A stretch of 64,000 nt of DNA from Oenanthe sinensis (GCA_028671895.1 CM053806.1:25679001-25743000), one strand, 5' to 3'. Numbered from the stretch's first letter, positions 10,743-22,063 are shown. Notes: generated from the letters alone by a model not told the origin. Numbers and translations: made by a program.

Positions 10743-12945
10743 AGAGAAGTTGTTTGTGTTTATCATTTGATATCTACAATATTAAAGTGCATAAAATAAA
10801 CTAGGTTGCAAATTTAATATTAATTATGTTTAAGTGATTATGGTATATCATTATATACCTCCCACTATTTTTATCAAACTAATAGCCCTTACTATTAATT
10901 TGGAAAGTATATCCCATAATTCTTTCTAGTGAGCCAAGATCCATATTTCGTCATGTCCTAAGTCAACCACTGGAAGTCCTTAGAAAATGATTATTTAGGT
11001 AGACAACAGTTGTCAATTATATCATATATAATTCTTGGATAGTTTGGTGAACAACGATTGATCTTATCTATCCAATAGACTTTTAACCAAACTCTATGCT
11101 TCTAAGTTCATAATAGTTGAATATAACCGTTTATTTTCACTTATTATGACGACTCAGTTAAGTTAGACCCAATGATACAACGGCCGAATATAACCGTTTA
11201 TATTCGTCGCATCTCACCACGATAGATAGGAGTCCCCTGCCACTGACAGTCCTTCCCCTTATCGATCTAGGATTCGATGAGTGTTCATTCATTGGAAAGC
11301 ATCCGAGTAAAACTTAATATTTTGTTAAGGGGTTTTAGAAAATTTATAACAATCATGATCACATCATAAAGAGATCCTCAATTTTTCCTTGAACCAAATA
11401 TTTCAAATCGACATCTTAAATTGTTCATTTCCCAGGTAGATGGAGGATACCACTGGTCACACTTAAAACCCATCAGCCTTACGAATACGCATATCCGCTT
11501 TTGTCAGAAAATCCCAATTATAGATATCAAAAATCCATATTTAATTCCGTGTTTTAAAAATCGATATTTCATAAACACAAGAATCTCATGATCGTTTGTT
11601 AATTTTAAAATCTTGAATCGTTACAGATTTTATCTTGTTTAAGCAAACATAGCATGGGTGTCGTATCTAATACATACATGATTAATCAATATTAAGCATG
11701 CATCTCAATTATATCTACGCATACATACCAATACATGCAATCATATACATATATGTAATGTGCGTAAATTAAACGTGTTTGGTTATGGCCCCCATCCTAT
11801 ATGATATTTCCAAGCTAATGGAAATATCAAGGTCAGTCTATGGTGGTTTTAAAAATACTATCTATTACATGTCTTCTTTCTTCATTGCTCCATCATCCCC
11901 TTTTGGATCGCCTCCTTGCTTGCAAGTCTTCATTGATAATTACATTGAATAATAAAAATAAAACTATTCTAATGAAATTACAAGAAGAACTCGAGTTACA
12001 TTCGAGATAATTAAATTACAATGAATAAACGACATGCAAGTCGTATTTAGAAACCAAAACCATAAATCAAAACCACTATCCTATGGGTCTTTAGGCCATA
12101 ACCATCCACCATGCTATCATATAACACATATAATATATCTCATATTATATAATCATATCATATGATCATATATAACAAATTTCGAAATTTCAGAAAATTA
12201 AAACAGATTTCTGAAGACAATAAATCGCTATTTCGAGGCCCTTAACGACGTCAAACGCCTTACAGACCCGTCGGTGATAGCATAGCTATCAGTTTTGTTC
12301 ATTGGCCCGATTCCAGTCAGAAAACACATATCGTTTACGAAAATCGGATACAACAGTCAGATTTCTCCAAATCTGACGGTGTTTCAGAAATCGTATCATA
12401 TACAATTCTCATAACAAAAACAAGCATATATCATATATACATATACAGAGATACATACAATCATCATATGATTATACATTACATGAATATCATATATTCA
12501 TAATATATATATACATATACTCAAAATTTTAGAAAATCAAATAATATTCAGAAAATCATAAATCACCGTTTTGGAGGCTGTAACGACATCTAATGGCTTA
12601 CAGACGCAGAGCTGACTATGTCAGTATTGCTCAGTGACCCGATTCCAGTCAGAAAACACATATCGTTTGTGAAAATCGGACAACGGACACAGATTTCAGA
12701 AAATCAACGGCAGCCGTTTCAGAATTCGTATCGAATACGATTCCCATAATAAGAACAAACATGTATCATATACATACATCAACACACATAATCATCATAT
12801 GATTATACATCATATGAATATCATATATTCATAATATATATAAACATATACATATTATATCAATATAAAATCATGATAGATCGCATACATGCTTATATAT
12901 CAAAAACTGTTAAGCACATAACCGAATTAAAACGTTTCGCAAGTA
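10743..12945 (-). other. CopB 5' leader, 2.2 kb non-coding
   Basis: This is a long leader between the PBS and gag. I see no coding signal. It contains a two-copy direct repeat (12187-12890) and AT-rich sequence. Confidence 0.6.
12187..12890. repeat. Two-copy direct repeat, period about 338 bp, in the CopB leader
   Basis: The two units start near 12187 and 12525. Each has CCCGATTCCAGTCAGAAAAC (12309 and 12646) and a late ATCATCATATGATTATACAT block. The copies have diverged clearly, far more than the LTRs, so the duplication predates this insertion. Confidence 0.75.
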
Positions 12946-12957
12946 GCTCTGATGCCA
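12946..12957 (-). other. CopB primer-binding site (initiator tRNA-Met type)
   Basis: The minus strand reads TGGCATCAGAGC one base after the LTR. It matches the usual copia PBS TGGTATCAGAGC except for one base. Confidence 0.85.
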
Positions 12958-12958
12958 T

Positions 12959-14502
12959 TGTAGGGTTTCGTGACACAAACGCAGCGGAATAAACGCGAAA
13001 AATAAATCGAAATAGCGAAACCCTCCGCAGGATCCATGCGAAAACAAAAGATTTAATTCGGAGATAAAGAATAAATACCTTTAGAAGCTTTAACAGTTCA
13101 TTAATGGAAGATTAATGGAGGTCCAAAGCTTGTTTAATCACCACGTATCCCGCTCTCGCGATCTACGCTCTACGGTATCCACACGAACACTTTTCATGAA
13201 GGATTGATGTGTACTAGCACCCGAAAACTTCTTCTCTCTCTATCTTCCTCCTCTCTCAGAGCGGCTAGGGTTTTTTGTAAAATCTCTCACTTATTAAATC
13301 AGCCCATAAAGAGATTATATAGATAGAGGAATAAGTTTTCTAATTATAATCCAATTATAATTAATACTAATCCAAAATTCTAAATTATTTAATTAAGTCT
13401 CACTTAATTAATTAATTATTAATTTTGGAATTAGTTTAAGTAATTCATTTATTCTATTTATATAATTAATTAAGTCATACTTAATTAATATCATAAATAA
13501 AATAAATTACTTATTTAATTTAAATTCATAATTTAAATTATTTCTCCTTCAAGCGTTCTTTGTGTGTGACCCTGTAGGTTATTATTACGTTGGCAACAAT
13601 TTTAATATCTAATTAAAATTGTAAACAATGAGCGGCATCTAGTAATACATCATTGCTACCCAAGTAATAATAATAAATCGGTGATTCGATTAAGCCTTTC
13701 GTGAATAATGTTCCATGTAATATAATCCCTTTAATCTTGATATTATAGATTAAACTCAAGGCATGTCTCGTGTCATCCTCTTCATAATTTAATCTTTATT
13801 TTCTTGATCGATGAGTAGACTATTAAAATCAAATCAACATTTGAGCACGGCCGTGCATTTCATAGTCTCACTCAAACAAGAGGCCAATAATATCACTCCT
13901 AAAATTAGGAGGATTAAATCCCATCTAGATCATTCATATTTCTCATACGATTCATAATATACCCAATGTCCACTTTTATCATCACCCGGTCAAAGGTAAC
14001 TTTTAATGTAATCAAAGTATATTAATTCTCGTATAGAAATATAATGATTTCAGGTCTAAGGATCAATACACCATTATCACAGTGAGAATTACTTATGACA
14101 CTTACTTAACATGTAGAATCTCACGGCGGGTCATTCCAGTGCCATGCATTGATACATGCACTTATGTTCTTGACTTTAGTATCCCCATACCTATGACCAA
14201 TGAGATGTGGTCATCTGTCAAGAAACATACTAGTCTTTGTGCATTATTATTGTCCTTAAATAATAATACTCGACTAGGGAATTTTAGGAATAAGATACTA
14301 TTCATATAATCTCATTTTTAAGTCACATACTTAAAGATATAGAATATGTATCAAAATTCCAAGGACATTTATTATGCTTTCAATTTATTACGCAGTAAAT
14401 AAAACATAATAAATAAATAATAATCAATAAAACATAATCCTTAATAATAAATATTTTCCTTAAAATATAAAAAGTATTGTCTCTAGAGCACAATTACTAA
14501 CA
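12959..14502 (-). repeat. CopB 5' LTR
   Basis: It is 1,544 bp and almost identical to 5772-7315. The element-side end borders the PBS; the outer end borders the atttg duplication at 14503-14507. Confidence 0.95.
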
Positions 14503-15300
14503 ATTTGCACCATTGCCATGACCTTCTTTCTTCCCTTCTTTGAAATCAGCATCTTCATCTGTTTCTGTAACTTGCTTTTCCTTGACCACCAAAGCAATGG
14601 ACTTTTCTCTCTTCTGACTTTTCTCAATTTCCTCATCTTGCTGTAGCTCCAACTCATAGGTTTTCAAGATGCCATACAGCTTGTCCAAAGTATAATCTTT
14701 AAAGTCAGGAGATTGCCTTATAGAGACAGTCATTGGTTTTCATTCTTTGGGTAAGGACCTCAAGAATTTGAGGTTGGTGTCCTCAACAGCATAAACTCTT
14801 CCATATAGTTTAAGCTCATTCAACAGCTTTTGAAACCTACTATATGTATCATTTATTGTTTCACCACCCTTGAAGTGAAAGGCCTCATACTTTTGAATCA
14901 AGAGTTGCATCTTGTTCTTTCTTACTTGCTCAGTACCTTCACAGAGGGTTTGAAGAGTGTCCCAGACTTCTTTGGAGGTTGTACAACTGATGACATTGTT
15001 AAACATGTCCTTGTCAAGACCATTAAACAAGATGTTCATAGCCTTTTTGTCCTTGTGTACTTCCTTTTCATCTTCATCTGTATACTCACTCACAGATTTA
15101 GGAATGAGCTTGTCTGGTGCTTGAGTACCATCTGCAATTACACTTGTAACTATTTTCATAGGCACATGTGGACCTTTCTCTATGCAATGAACATAGGAAG
15201 GATCAATAGATAGCAGATGCAAGTGCATTTTTACTTTCTAGGGAAAATATTCATCTTTCTCTAGAACTGGAATCTTAACTCCTGTGTCTCTTTGACCCAT
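14503..15300 (-). pseudogene. CopA gag, N-terminal part, with two nonsense codons
   Basis: The ATG at 15298-15300 opens with MGQRDTGVKIPVLEKDEY, matching the CopE gag start at 41363. The region carries the UBN2-type gag fold of plant copia elements (NILFNGLDKDMFNNV, KEVWDTLQTLCEGTEQV). Two in-frame stops replace conserved Trp codons: TAG at 15238-15240 and TGA at 14740-14742. CopB interrupts the frame at 14503. Confidence 0.88.
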
Positions 15301-15345
15301 TCTTGATGTACTTTTAGATCTTGACTTTCTGTTTGTTGAAAGCCT

Positions 15346-15357
15346 GCTCTGATACCA
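15346..15357 (-). other. CopA primer-binding site
   Basis: The minus strand reads TGGTATCAGAGC, two bases after the LTR end. It pairs with the 3' end of initiator tRNA-Met. Confidence 0.9.
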
Positions 15358-15709
15358 ATTGTTATTCGCCCTTAAGTACACTAAGTTTGGAGAAGGGGAG
15401 GGGTTGAATACAAACTTAAGAATTAAGTCAACTTCTTGCGGAAATAAGTTTGTACAAAGAGAGTGTTTAATTAAGATTGATGTAACTAAGAACTGGATAA
15501 CTAAAGTGTTGAAAACAGAAACAACAAGATTAAAAATTACTAGTGGATTGTTTTTCCACTAGTGTGTTTTTGCTTTCAACTGATCTTAGTAAAAATACTA
15601 AGCTGCGTACAAAATTGAATGTAGAACTTAGAAAAGCATTACAAGTTCTGCCTGTTTTTCTACTTTGCTTTTCTTGAATTCTTCAAAACTACTCATACTT
15701 TGCTACTGT

Positions 15710-15736
15710 GTTTTTGTGACTTATATATACAAAAAC
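15710..15736 (-). promoter_or_regulatory. CopA LTR TATA box inside an 8-bp inverted repeat
   Basis: GTTTTTGT (15710-15717) and ACAAAAAC (15729-15736) are perfect inverted repeats around an 11-nt spacer holding ATATATAA on the minus strand. CopE has the same design (40935-40959). Confidence 0.6.
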
Positions 15737-15989
15737 TACTACTCTAGTTTTCTATCGACTGATAACAATATAATATTACAATTTATACTGTTTAAATAAA
15801 AATAGAAACTAGCTTCTTTTCACAGCCTTCCTTGTAGAACTAACTAGCTCTGGAAGTGTCTTTGTCTTAAGATATTCCTTGGATGCTGTGTTGCCTTGAA
15901 AGTCTTCACAATCCTGACAGGACTGTCTTCCAATGATTCAATTTCTGCACTGTTCCCATAATTTCTGGCTTTAGCTAAATAGGGAAACT

Positions 15990-16470
15990 TTAATCAACTG
16001 ATAAATGCTGTTAAGCTTATCAGTTGATTCACCTTTGCTTATCCATCGATGGATAGGATATCTGTTGATCAGTTGATGTGTCGATGGATAATTGAGTTAT
16101 CCATCGACTCCTTATCCATTGATGGTTCTTTATCCGTTGACTGTTTTTATCCATTGATGACTTGTATCAGTTGATAGCTTTCATCCGTTGAGTAGTGTCT
16201 TCATCCATCGACTTCAACATCAGTTGATCACTTCACTTGTGAGAATTCTGACTTAGAATATTTACAATTGATCAGCCATTCTTCACATCTGTTGAGAAGC
16301 TAGAAATTGAAGTCAATAACATCAGTTGACTACATCATAGCATCCATCGAGGTGATACAATCAATTGATAGTGAAACATAAATCACTGCTACAATCCAGT
16401 TTATCAGTTGATAAACAAGTTTCAACTGATAACTGGTTTCCTAGTCAATGGATATTTATAAGTCATATCC
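15990..16470. repeat. ATCAAYYGAT-type motif array in CopA U3
   Basis: More than 20 copies of related words (TTATCAGTTGAT, CCATCGATGG, ATCCGTTGA, ATCAATTGAT) lie in both orientations within about 480 bp, spaced irregularly by about 10-30 bp. Confidence 0.85.
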
Positions 16471-16557
16471 ATTGATCAGTTACAAAATAATTTTGAGTCC
16501 CTATTGAAATTCTAAGTAATTTGTTATCATCAAAACTCATAATTCCTAACAGTTGCA

Positions 16558-17514
16558 GAGGAGGGAGATTTGTTCGAAACATGATCGGAGTTTTAGTATG
16601 AGTAATGCGCAAGAGAGGTTTCGTAATATTCATTTGCAGGTTCACTCATTGCACCTCAAACCTAATTATATATGCTTGTATTTATATTTATGTTTGTTTG
16701 TTTGATATTAATTGTATCTGATTGAATTTTAAGCGTTTGTGCAATCGTAAGCTTGATTATAATTGTGGTTATGAGTTTGTAAGTTGTGATTTGTCAGCTC
16801 CAATTTTTAGCAAGTGGCATTATGTGCGGTTTTTGTACAGCATATGATATTGATTTTTTTTTAAAAAATGACTCCCTCATAACTGTTTCAGTTTATGCAT
16901 CAGACAACTTCAGCTCCTTGAAATGCAGAACCACGAGGATTGAGTGCGTGAATTATTTATACTATTTTTCTATTTGCTACAGGTGTTTTTTTTAGGTTCT
17001 GCTCCTTTTTTTCCCCTTTACTAATTCGTCATTTATGATTCAGATACATTCGCCGTGGCAAACCAGATGCTGGATTCCCTCTTTTTGAGTCCGAGTCATT
17101 GAAATGGCCTGGCTTTGTCGAGTTTGATGATGTCAACGAGAAGGTACTCACTTATTCAGCACAGGATAGGTAAGCATACTACTTTCTTTGCTTAAATATG
17201 TATATATATTTTATAATTTAGAACTACTGTAGTATGAAAAATATGCTCCTTAATTCCATGAAATATAATTTTTGATTTTCTTGTTATCAGCATCTACAAG
17301 GTCTTTGACCTGAAAAACTATACAATGTTATACTCCATCTCTGATAAAAATGTACAAGAATTCAAGATCAGGTGAGTTTTTCATACTAACTGTCAACATA
17401 ACAATGTACTTGAAACTTGAAAGTATGACTAGAAATTTATTAATGTTGGTTTTCTATTTTTTTCCGGTTATTGTCTTGTCATGTTTTCTCTTAGTGTCTT
17501 GTCTTGTGTTCTTC
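16558..17514 (+). pseudogene. Captured host gene fragment with introns (conserved plant protein, possibly WD40-type)
   Basis: Four exons join in one phase across GT-AG introns: about 16558-16660 (NIHLQVHSLHLKP; 3' edge unclear), 16798-16943 (LASGIMCGFCTAYDIDFFL), 17044-17169 (RRGKPDAGFPLFESESLKWP) and 17291-17371 (IYKVFDLKNYTMLYSIS). The splice phases agree at both clear junctions. The sequence looks like a conserved plant protein that I recall as WD40-like; that identity is uncertain. The first exon is cut by the CopA LTR. After the acceptor at 17511-17514 the expected next exon is replaced by CACTA terminal repeats. Neither the start nor the end of the gene is present. Confidence 0.7.
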
Positions 17515-17971
17515 CAGTCTTAGATCAAGTTTTATGGTGGTAATTCTGACGTGTCACTGCTGGGCCCATTGCTGACGTGGCAATTCTGATGTGTCACTGC
17601 TGAGTGGGGCCCACTGATGACGTGGCAGTGCTGATGTGGCACTGCTGACGTGCACTGTTGACATGGATGTTGGGGCCCAGTTGCTGACATGGCAGTTGTG
17701 GGTCCCACCTTTTGACCCCATTTAATCAGTTTTTTTGAAAACTAATGCAACGCAATCTACTGTTACCTTTGGCCAATAAAGCGTTGCATTAGGGCCTTAA
17801 TGCAACACTTTTCCTATTGTTACATTTGAAAACTAAAGCGTTGCAATAGATAGCAAATGCAGCGCTCGCAGATGCAATGGCAAAATCGCGTTGCATTAGG
17901 CCTAATGCAATGTAAAATGGGTCAAATGTAACAGAATGGCAGTGTTGCATCAGGCCATCTATGGCGTAGTG
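17515..17971. mobile_element. CACTA (En/Spm) type transposon terminus with subterminal repeats
   Basis: Read from the right end inwards it starts CACTACGCCATAG (17959-17971), a CACTA-type terminal inverted repeat. Next to it is a field of short repeats in both orientations: GCGTTGCATTAGG / TAATGCAACGC words (17750-17950) and about eight GCTGACGTGGCA-like words (17545-17700). It sits within the integrase frame of CopC. The opposite terminus is not in the window and no transposase is visible. Confidence 0.75.
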
Positions 17972-18326
17972 ATGTTTTATTCAAAATTGTACCGTAATAA
18001 ACATGCATGGAATGACTCCTTATGAGATGGTGAAAAACAAGAAGCCAAGTGTGAAACACATTCACATATTTGGGTGCAAATGCTATGTGTTAAAAGTACA
18101 TCCATAAAATCTATGCAAATTTGAAGCTAAGGCTGATGAGGCTATTTTTCTTGGATATGCACCAAATACAAAGGCATTCAGAGTCTTCAATCTCAGAACC
18201 AGAATTGTTATAGAATCTATTCGTGTTGTATTTGATGATAAAAAGTTAACATATTTACAGGATGATTCAAAGTCTACAACATAGGAGTTTGAAAATCTCA
18301 AGAATTCTGAGATAAATGAAGACCTC
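17972..18326 (+). pseudogene. CopC integrase C-terminal piece
   Basis: The frame reads FIQN, then MTPYEMVKNKKPS, HIFGCKCYVL, KADEAIFLGYAP and VVFDDKKL, the copia integrase C-terminus and its core-to-RT linker. It begins directly at the CACTA end and stops at the acctc duplication (18322-18326) of CopD. In-frame stops are present (for example TAG near 18280). Confidence 0.85.
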
Positions 18327-19430
18327 TGTGAGATACAGTCTTTTTATTAGGTTTTGGATTATTTTGTCTAAACATTAAGTGTAAATTAAATTAGAAATAG
18401 GAAATTACTAAAGAATATAGTAAACCTCCCTTAGGCTTATTCAAAGTGACAGTCAACGAGTAGAAAGTCAAACTTGGTCAAACTGCTTTTATGAACTAAC
18501 CACATGATTTTCTTTCAACATATAATTAGACAAGATTTATCAAAATAATGATAAAATCAAAATCTAATTTATATATGTTATATTTTGAGGCAATGACTGA
18601 AGACGAACAAATACAACATTTTTAACACTGCTTTTACGAAACAGGAAATGTAACATCAAATCAAAAGAGTGTTGTTTTCAAAGGTTTTCAAGGGAATATA
18701 TTTATAATATATTTTCTAAATTTAATTGTTCCATTTGTCTTCAACAAAGTCCTGCCTAAATGAAAAAATACAGATTTTATCCCGAAAGCCCTTAACTATC
18801 TTATTTAAATGGATAAATTGCATTTTAATTTAAACAAAAATATTCCATGAACCTCATAGTCATCATTTATTTAGGAATATTATGTTTGAATATATTTCAA
18901 GTCAAAACTTTAGTCTAAACGTCAACTAGTTCCGACAAAAGGCTATCGGTTATTGTTTCAGCTTGTAGGGACAGCGAAATAGTTACACATGTCCAAATGA
19001 CTTGAAACTTGGAGAATGTCACTAGAATAATAAAAAATAATTTTAGGATTTTTTTCATAATTTTTGGGTGACTTTTATTTTTGGCATGTATCTTCGATAC
19101 GTAATTGAATGTTCGGTCAATTAAAAGTCAATGAAGGTCAACTCCAAATTGTGTAGGATTTTGACCATGACCTATTGAGAGTATTCCCAGATGGTTCCCA
19201 AAATTTTATAATTTTTGGAGCATATTTTGAAAAACGTTATATTTCCAACATATCGTTCGGTTTCGTGTTTATTAGCTTTATTAATTAACTGAATAATGTT
19301 AGCACGTTTTTCTATGCACCTATGTGGCCTCTTTCATCTGATTTAACTTTAATTTGAATTGTTGCGGCTCTCCTTGCTCCATGTAGTAGCCTTGTCACCT
19401 CTTTCTCCCACCTAACCCCTAATATTTGCC

Positions 19431-19440
19431 TATAAATACT
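19431..19440 (+). promoter_or_regulatory. CopD LTR TATA box
   Basis: TATAAATACT is followed by a C-rich leader; the same sequence is kept in the 3' LTR at 36414-36423. Transcription should start about 30 nt downstream. Confidence 0.6.
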
Positions 19441-20007
19441 ACCCTTTCCCCCACTTCATTCTCAAGCCTTTTTGAGCCAATAAATTGCTGCATATTTCTC
19501 TCCTCATATCACCGACATCCCAGAAAATATCAGCCTTCAAAAGTTATAGCAAACAAGTTTTGATTCTTTCTAGTTTCATCTCTTTTAAAGCTTGTTTCAC
19601 CCTCTTTCTTGCTCATATAATACACACACCATACAAGCTACTTTAGGCTAACCAAATATCATATTCCAACAGCCCCTAGACTTGTTTAGTTGCCCCCAAA
19701 GTTGTACCAAAAGTTAATATTCTGGCAACTTTTTCCGACGACTAGTTTTTGTGTGTTTTGGCTTCGATCCTAGCTTTCTCTCTTGATTTCTTTCCAGATC
19801 TCAAGGGTTATAAGTTAGTTACTTGGTTTTGAATATATATATATACTTAGATCGAGTTTAGTAGTGTGTACATCTTTCTTTCTTGACTAATCTTTGTGTA
19901 CACACCAACTCTCGTTCACGAACCTAACTCGTATCTCTTGATTTCGAAAGAAATAGTTTGTCTCTCTCTATAGAGCACAAAAGTCATAAGTTGGTTAATT
20001 TTCTTGC

Positions 20008-20067
<60 letters not shown>

Positions 20068-20243
20068 GGCTTTAGTGTATAAGTATATATATATTGTTCT
20101 TGCATAGTTAGATCTTTAACTTATATATACTTGCACTTGTTTACGGTTTTATATATACACGAGCTTTAATTGTTGTTGTCTTTTCTCGTATATATAGAAC
20201 GTAAAGTTCATAACTAACTTATATTCGGAGTTAAAAAGTGATT

Positions 20244-20686
20244 TGTATAAGTCTCCTATAGAGATATAAACAAGCACTACTTGTCGAATATTTGTGGGTT
20301 AGTCTCACTTTTTATTCCGAGTCGAAGCAACTTTGTATAAGCCAATATATTAAGGTATAAACAAAGAGCTTCCTTGTTGAGTTATAAAGTGAAAGAAACG
20401 AGCTCTTATTCCGAGTCATACTCGTAGAATATTAGTGAGTTTATCCGACTTCGAACTCCGAGTTAGAAGGTACTTGTTTAAGTCTCATATATAGTAGAGA
20501 TATAAACAAGACTTCCTCATAGAGATCTAGAAGTTGAAGTAGCTTCGAATTCAAAGTGAAAAGGTTTATCGTATAAGTTGTATATTAAGACATAAACGGG
20601 CCTTTTTCTTTTCGAGTTCAAGAAGTTATATATTCTTTGATTCCGAGTTATGAGAATTCGTATAAGTCCTATATAGACATAAACGA
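20244..20686 (+). repeat. Five degenerate hairpin-like units in the CopD LTR
   Basis: Units at about 20244, 20334, 20476, 20569 and 20659 share GTATAAGTC, then a short TATATAG spacer, then ATAAAC. The flanks share ATTCCGAGT and CTCGTAGAAT. The ends of each unit are partly complementary, so each could fold. The 3' LTR keeps all five (about 37210-37650). Confidence 0.7.
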
Positions 20687-21378
20687 ACTCTCCTCGTAGA
20701 ATCTTAGATTGTCTTCGTTAGTTTGTAAAGAGCCTTATAGTTTCATTTTTGTTCTTCGGATCAAGGCTTTTATAAACAACAAGACTCAACGAGCTTGATA
20801 TAAATCAAGTCAATATATTCGGCCATTAGATTAGTTCATATACCCTCGGCCTTAAATATCGGACAATAATAAGAAGAAAATAAAAAGAAAAGATTTACTT
20901 TAAGTGCTTGCATTCATACGCTTTTAATTTCCGCACTTTACTTTAGCATACGCACTTACTTTCTTGCATACACGTTAGCACACAACGTGTGGTTTGTCCT
21001 TTTTGAAAAGTGACTTACCCCTTCGAGTGGTTAGTCCTTTCACTAAGTGACTTGCCCCGACTCACATTTATATATATAGTTGCTTAGGCTATCTTATATA
21101 TATCTGTTTGTCTCTTTGGTCTAGTACTGTAATATACTAGTCCACCACCTTTCTTTCTTAAACAGGGATATAAAGTCGTAGTACTTGTTGTCTAGACTTT
21201 GTTGTGAGGTGAAAGTGAAGTGAGGTGATCCTTGTTCTAAGACCCAAGTCCTAGACACGCCGACGGGGAGTTGGGTGTCTTTGCACCGTGAGAAAAAGGA
21301 AAGACCCAAGACCTAAGACCCAGATCCAAGACCTACATTGTTATAGAGGAACATAGTCTACGCATGAATTTTTACGTA

Positions 21379-21660
21379 TCTTTGAGGAGGTAAAGGGGAA
21401 GTTACGCTCCAAGATAAGATCGTAAGGGATACTACGTGCCTGTGAAGAGGTAACGGGAAGTTACGCTCTAAGACCAGCTCGTTGGGGTACTACTTGCCTG
21501 TGAAGAGGTAACGGGAAGTTACGCTCTAAGACCATCTTGTAGGGGTTCTACTTTGATTGTGAGGAGGTAACGGGGAGTTACGCTCCAAGATAAATCAAGT
21601 AGGTTTGCTATTGTATTTTGAGGGGTTAACGGGGAGTTAAGGTCCAAGATAGATACATAG
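21379..21660 (+). repeat. 59-bp tandem array, five units, near the CopD U5 end
   Basis: Each unit has the pattern GAGGTAACGGG-AGTTACGCTC followed by AAGA. Unit starts are near 21382, 21441, 21500, 21559 and 21620. The array is repeated in the 3' LTR at 38339-38620 with a few substitutions. Confidence 0.85.
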
Positions 21661-21986
21661 TGTTGTAAAAGGCTTCTCCGCCACTATAAGGAGTACATCT
21701 TTTTATAGTGCAAAATCTCGAGTTCAGGGAGGGACTCGGGGACTGGACTAGGGGTGAGCGGATCCGTTAGGGGATTGCGCCATCGCAAACCAGGATAAAA
21801 ATACTGTGTTGTACTCTGTCTCTTTTCTCTCTTTTACTTTCCGCACTTTATTTACTAGTTGACTAGTAAAGATTTTAAAAAGAGAAAAGAAATTTAAAAA
21901 CGCCAAGCTCTAAATTTTAAAAAGCGTATATAGCTATTCAACCCCCCCTTCTAGCTAATACCGCCCATTATTTGGGACCTATCAGT

Positions 21987-21998
21987 TGGTATCAGAGC
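21987..21998 (+). other. CopD primer-binding site
   Basis: TGGTATCAGAGC lies two bases after the LTR end. Confidence 0.92.
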
Positions 21999-22063
21999 AG
22001 TGCTCTTAATCGTGTTCCGTGGCCTTTTTCAGTGCCTATGAACGCAACAAAGAGTAGATCTTT

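Larger units (their letters stand above)
5772..14502 (-). mobile_element. CopB: very young, probably non-autonomous Ty1/copia element in CopA gag
   Basis: Two 1,544-bp LTRs (5772-7315 and 12959-14502) flank 5.6 kb. The 5-bp target-site duplication is atttg (5767-5771 and 14503-14507). Orientation follows from the PBS beside 12959 and the polypurine tract beside 7315. By eye I count only two LTR differences (A/G near 5822 versus 13009, and C/T near 6706 versus 13893), so insertion is recent. Yet gag and pol are full of stops and frameshifts, which suggests mobilisation by proteins from another copy. Its pol is of a different copia lineage from the Sireviruses around it. Confidence 0.95.
1..16551 (-). 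mobile_element. CopA: Sirevirus-type Ty1/copia retrotransposon, 3' end beyond the window
   Basis: Read on the minus strand the order is LTR (15360-16551), primer-binding site, gag, pol, spacer, then the start of an env-like ORF that runs off base 1, so the 3' LTR is not in the window. The pol order (integrase before RT) is that of Ty1/copia. The extra ORF after pol and the gag type point to the Sirevirus group. CopB is inserted in gag. The 5' LTR abuts the captured exons at 16552, so CopA probably landed inside the CACTA-type transposon. Its target-site duplication cannot be checked because one end is missing. Confidence 0.93.
15360..16551 (-). repeat. CopA 5' LTR, 1,192 bp
   Basis: On the minus strand it starts TGTTAGGAATTATG and ends GAATAACA beside the PBS. 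It holds a motif array in U3, a TATA box inside an inverted repeat, and the TATTCAACCCC-type tract near its end that the other Sirevirus LTRs here share. Confidence 0.9.
18327..21984 (+). repeat. CopD 5' LTR, 3,658 bp
   Basis: It runs from TGTGAGATACAG to GGACCTATCA. It contains a TATA box about 1.1 kb in, a (TA)n tract (about 20012-20064), five copies of a hairpin-like unit and a 59-bp tandem array. The region after the TATA box is about 2.5 kb, which is unusually long. Confidence 0.95.

Noticed and set aside
16558..17514. Functional host gene at its native locus
   Set aside because: Start and end are missing, a retrotransposon LTR cuts the first exon, and CACTA repeats and copia integrase follow directly.
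19999..20064. (TA)n tract, also 34612-34650 and 37004-37036
   Set aside because: Ordinary microsatellites in LTR and spacer DNA; the length difference between LTRs is expected slippage.
21121..21309. Open frame conserved at 38092-38286
   Set aside because: It lies inside both CopD LTRs on the minus strand; conservation is explained by the LTR pair.
21987..21998. tRNA-like sequence TGGTATCAGAGC (also 41307, 15346)
   Set aside because: These are primer-binding sites complementary to a tRNA 3' end; no full tRNA fold is present.
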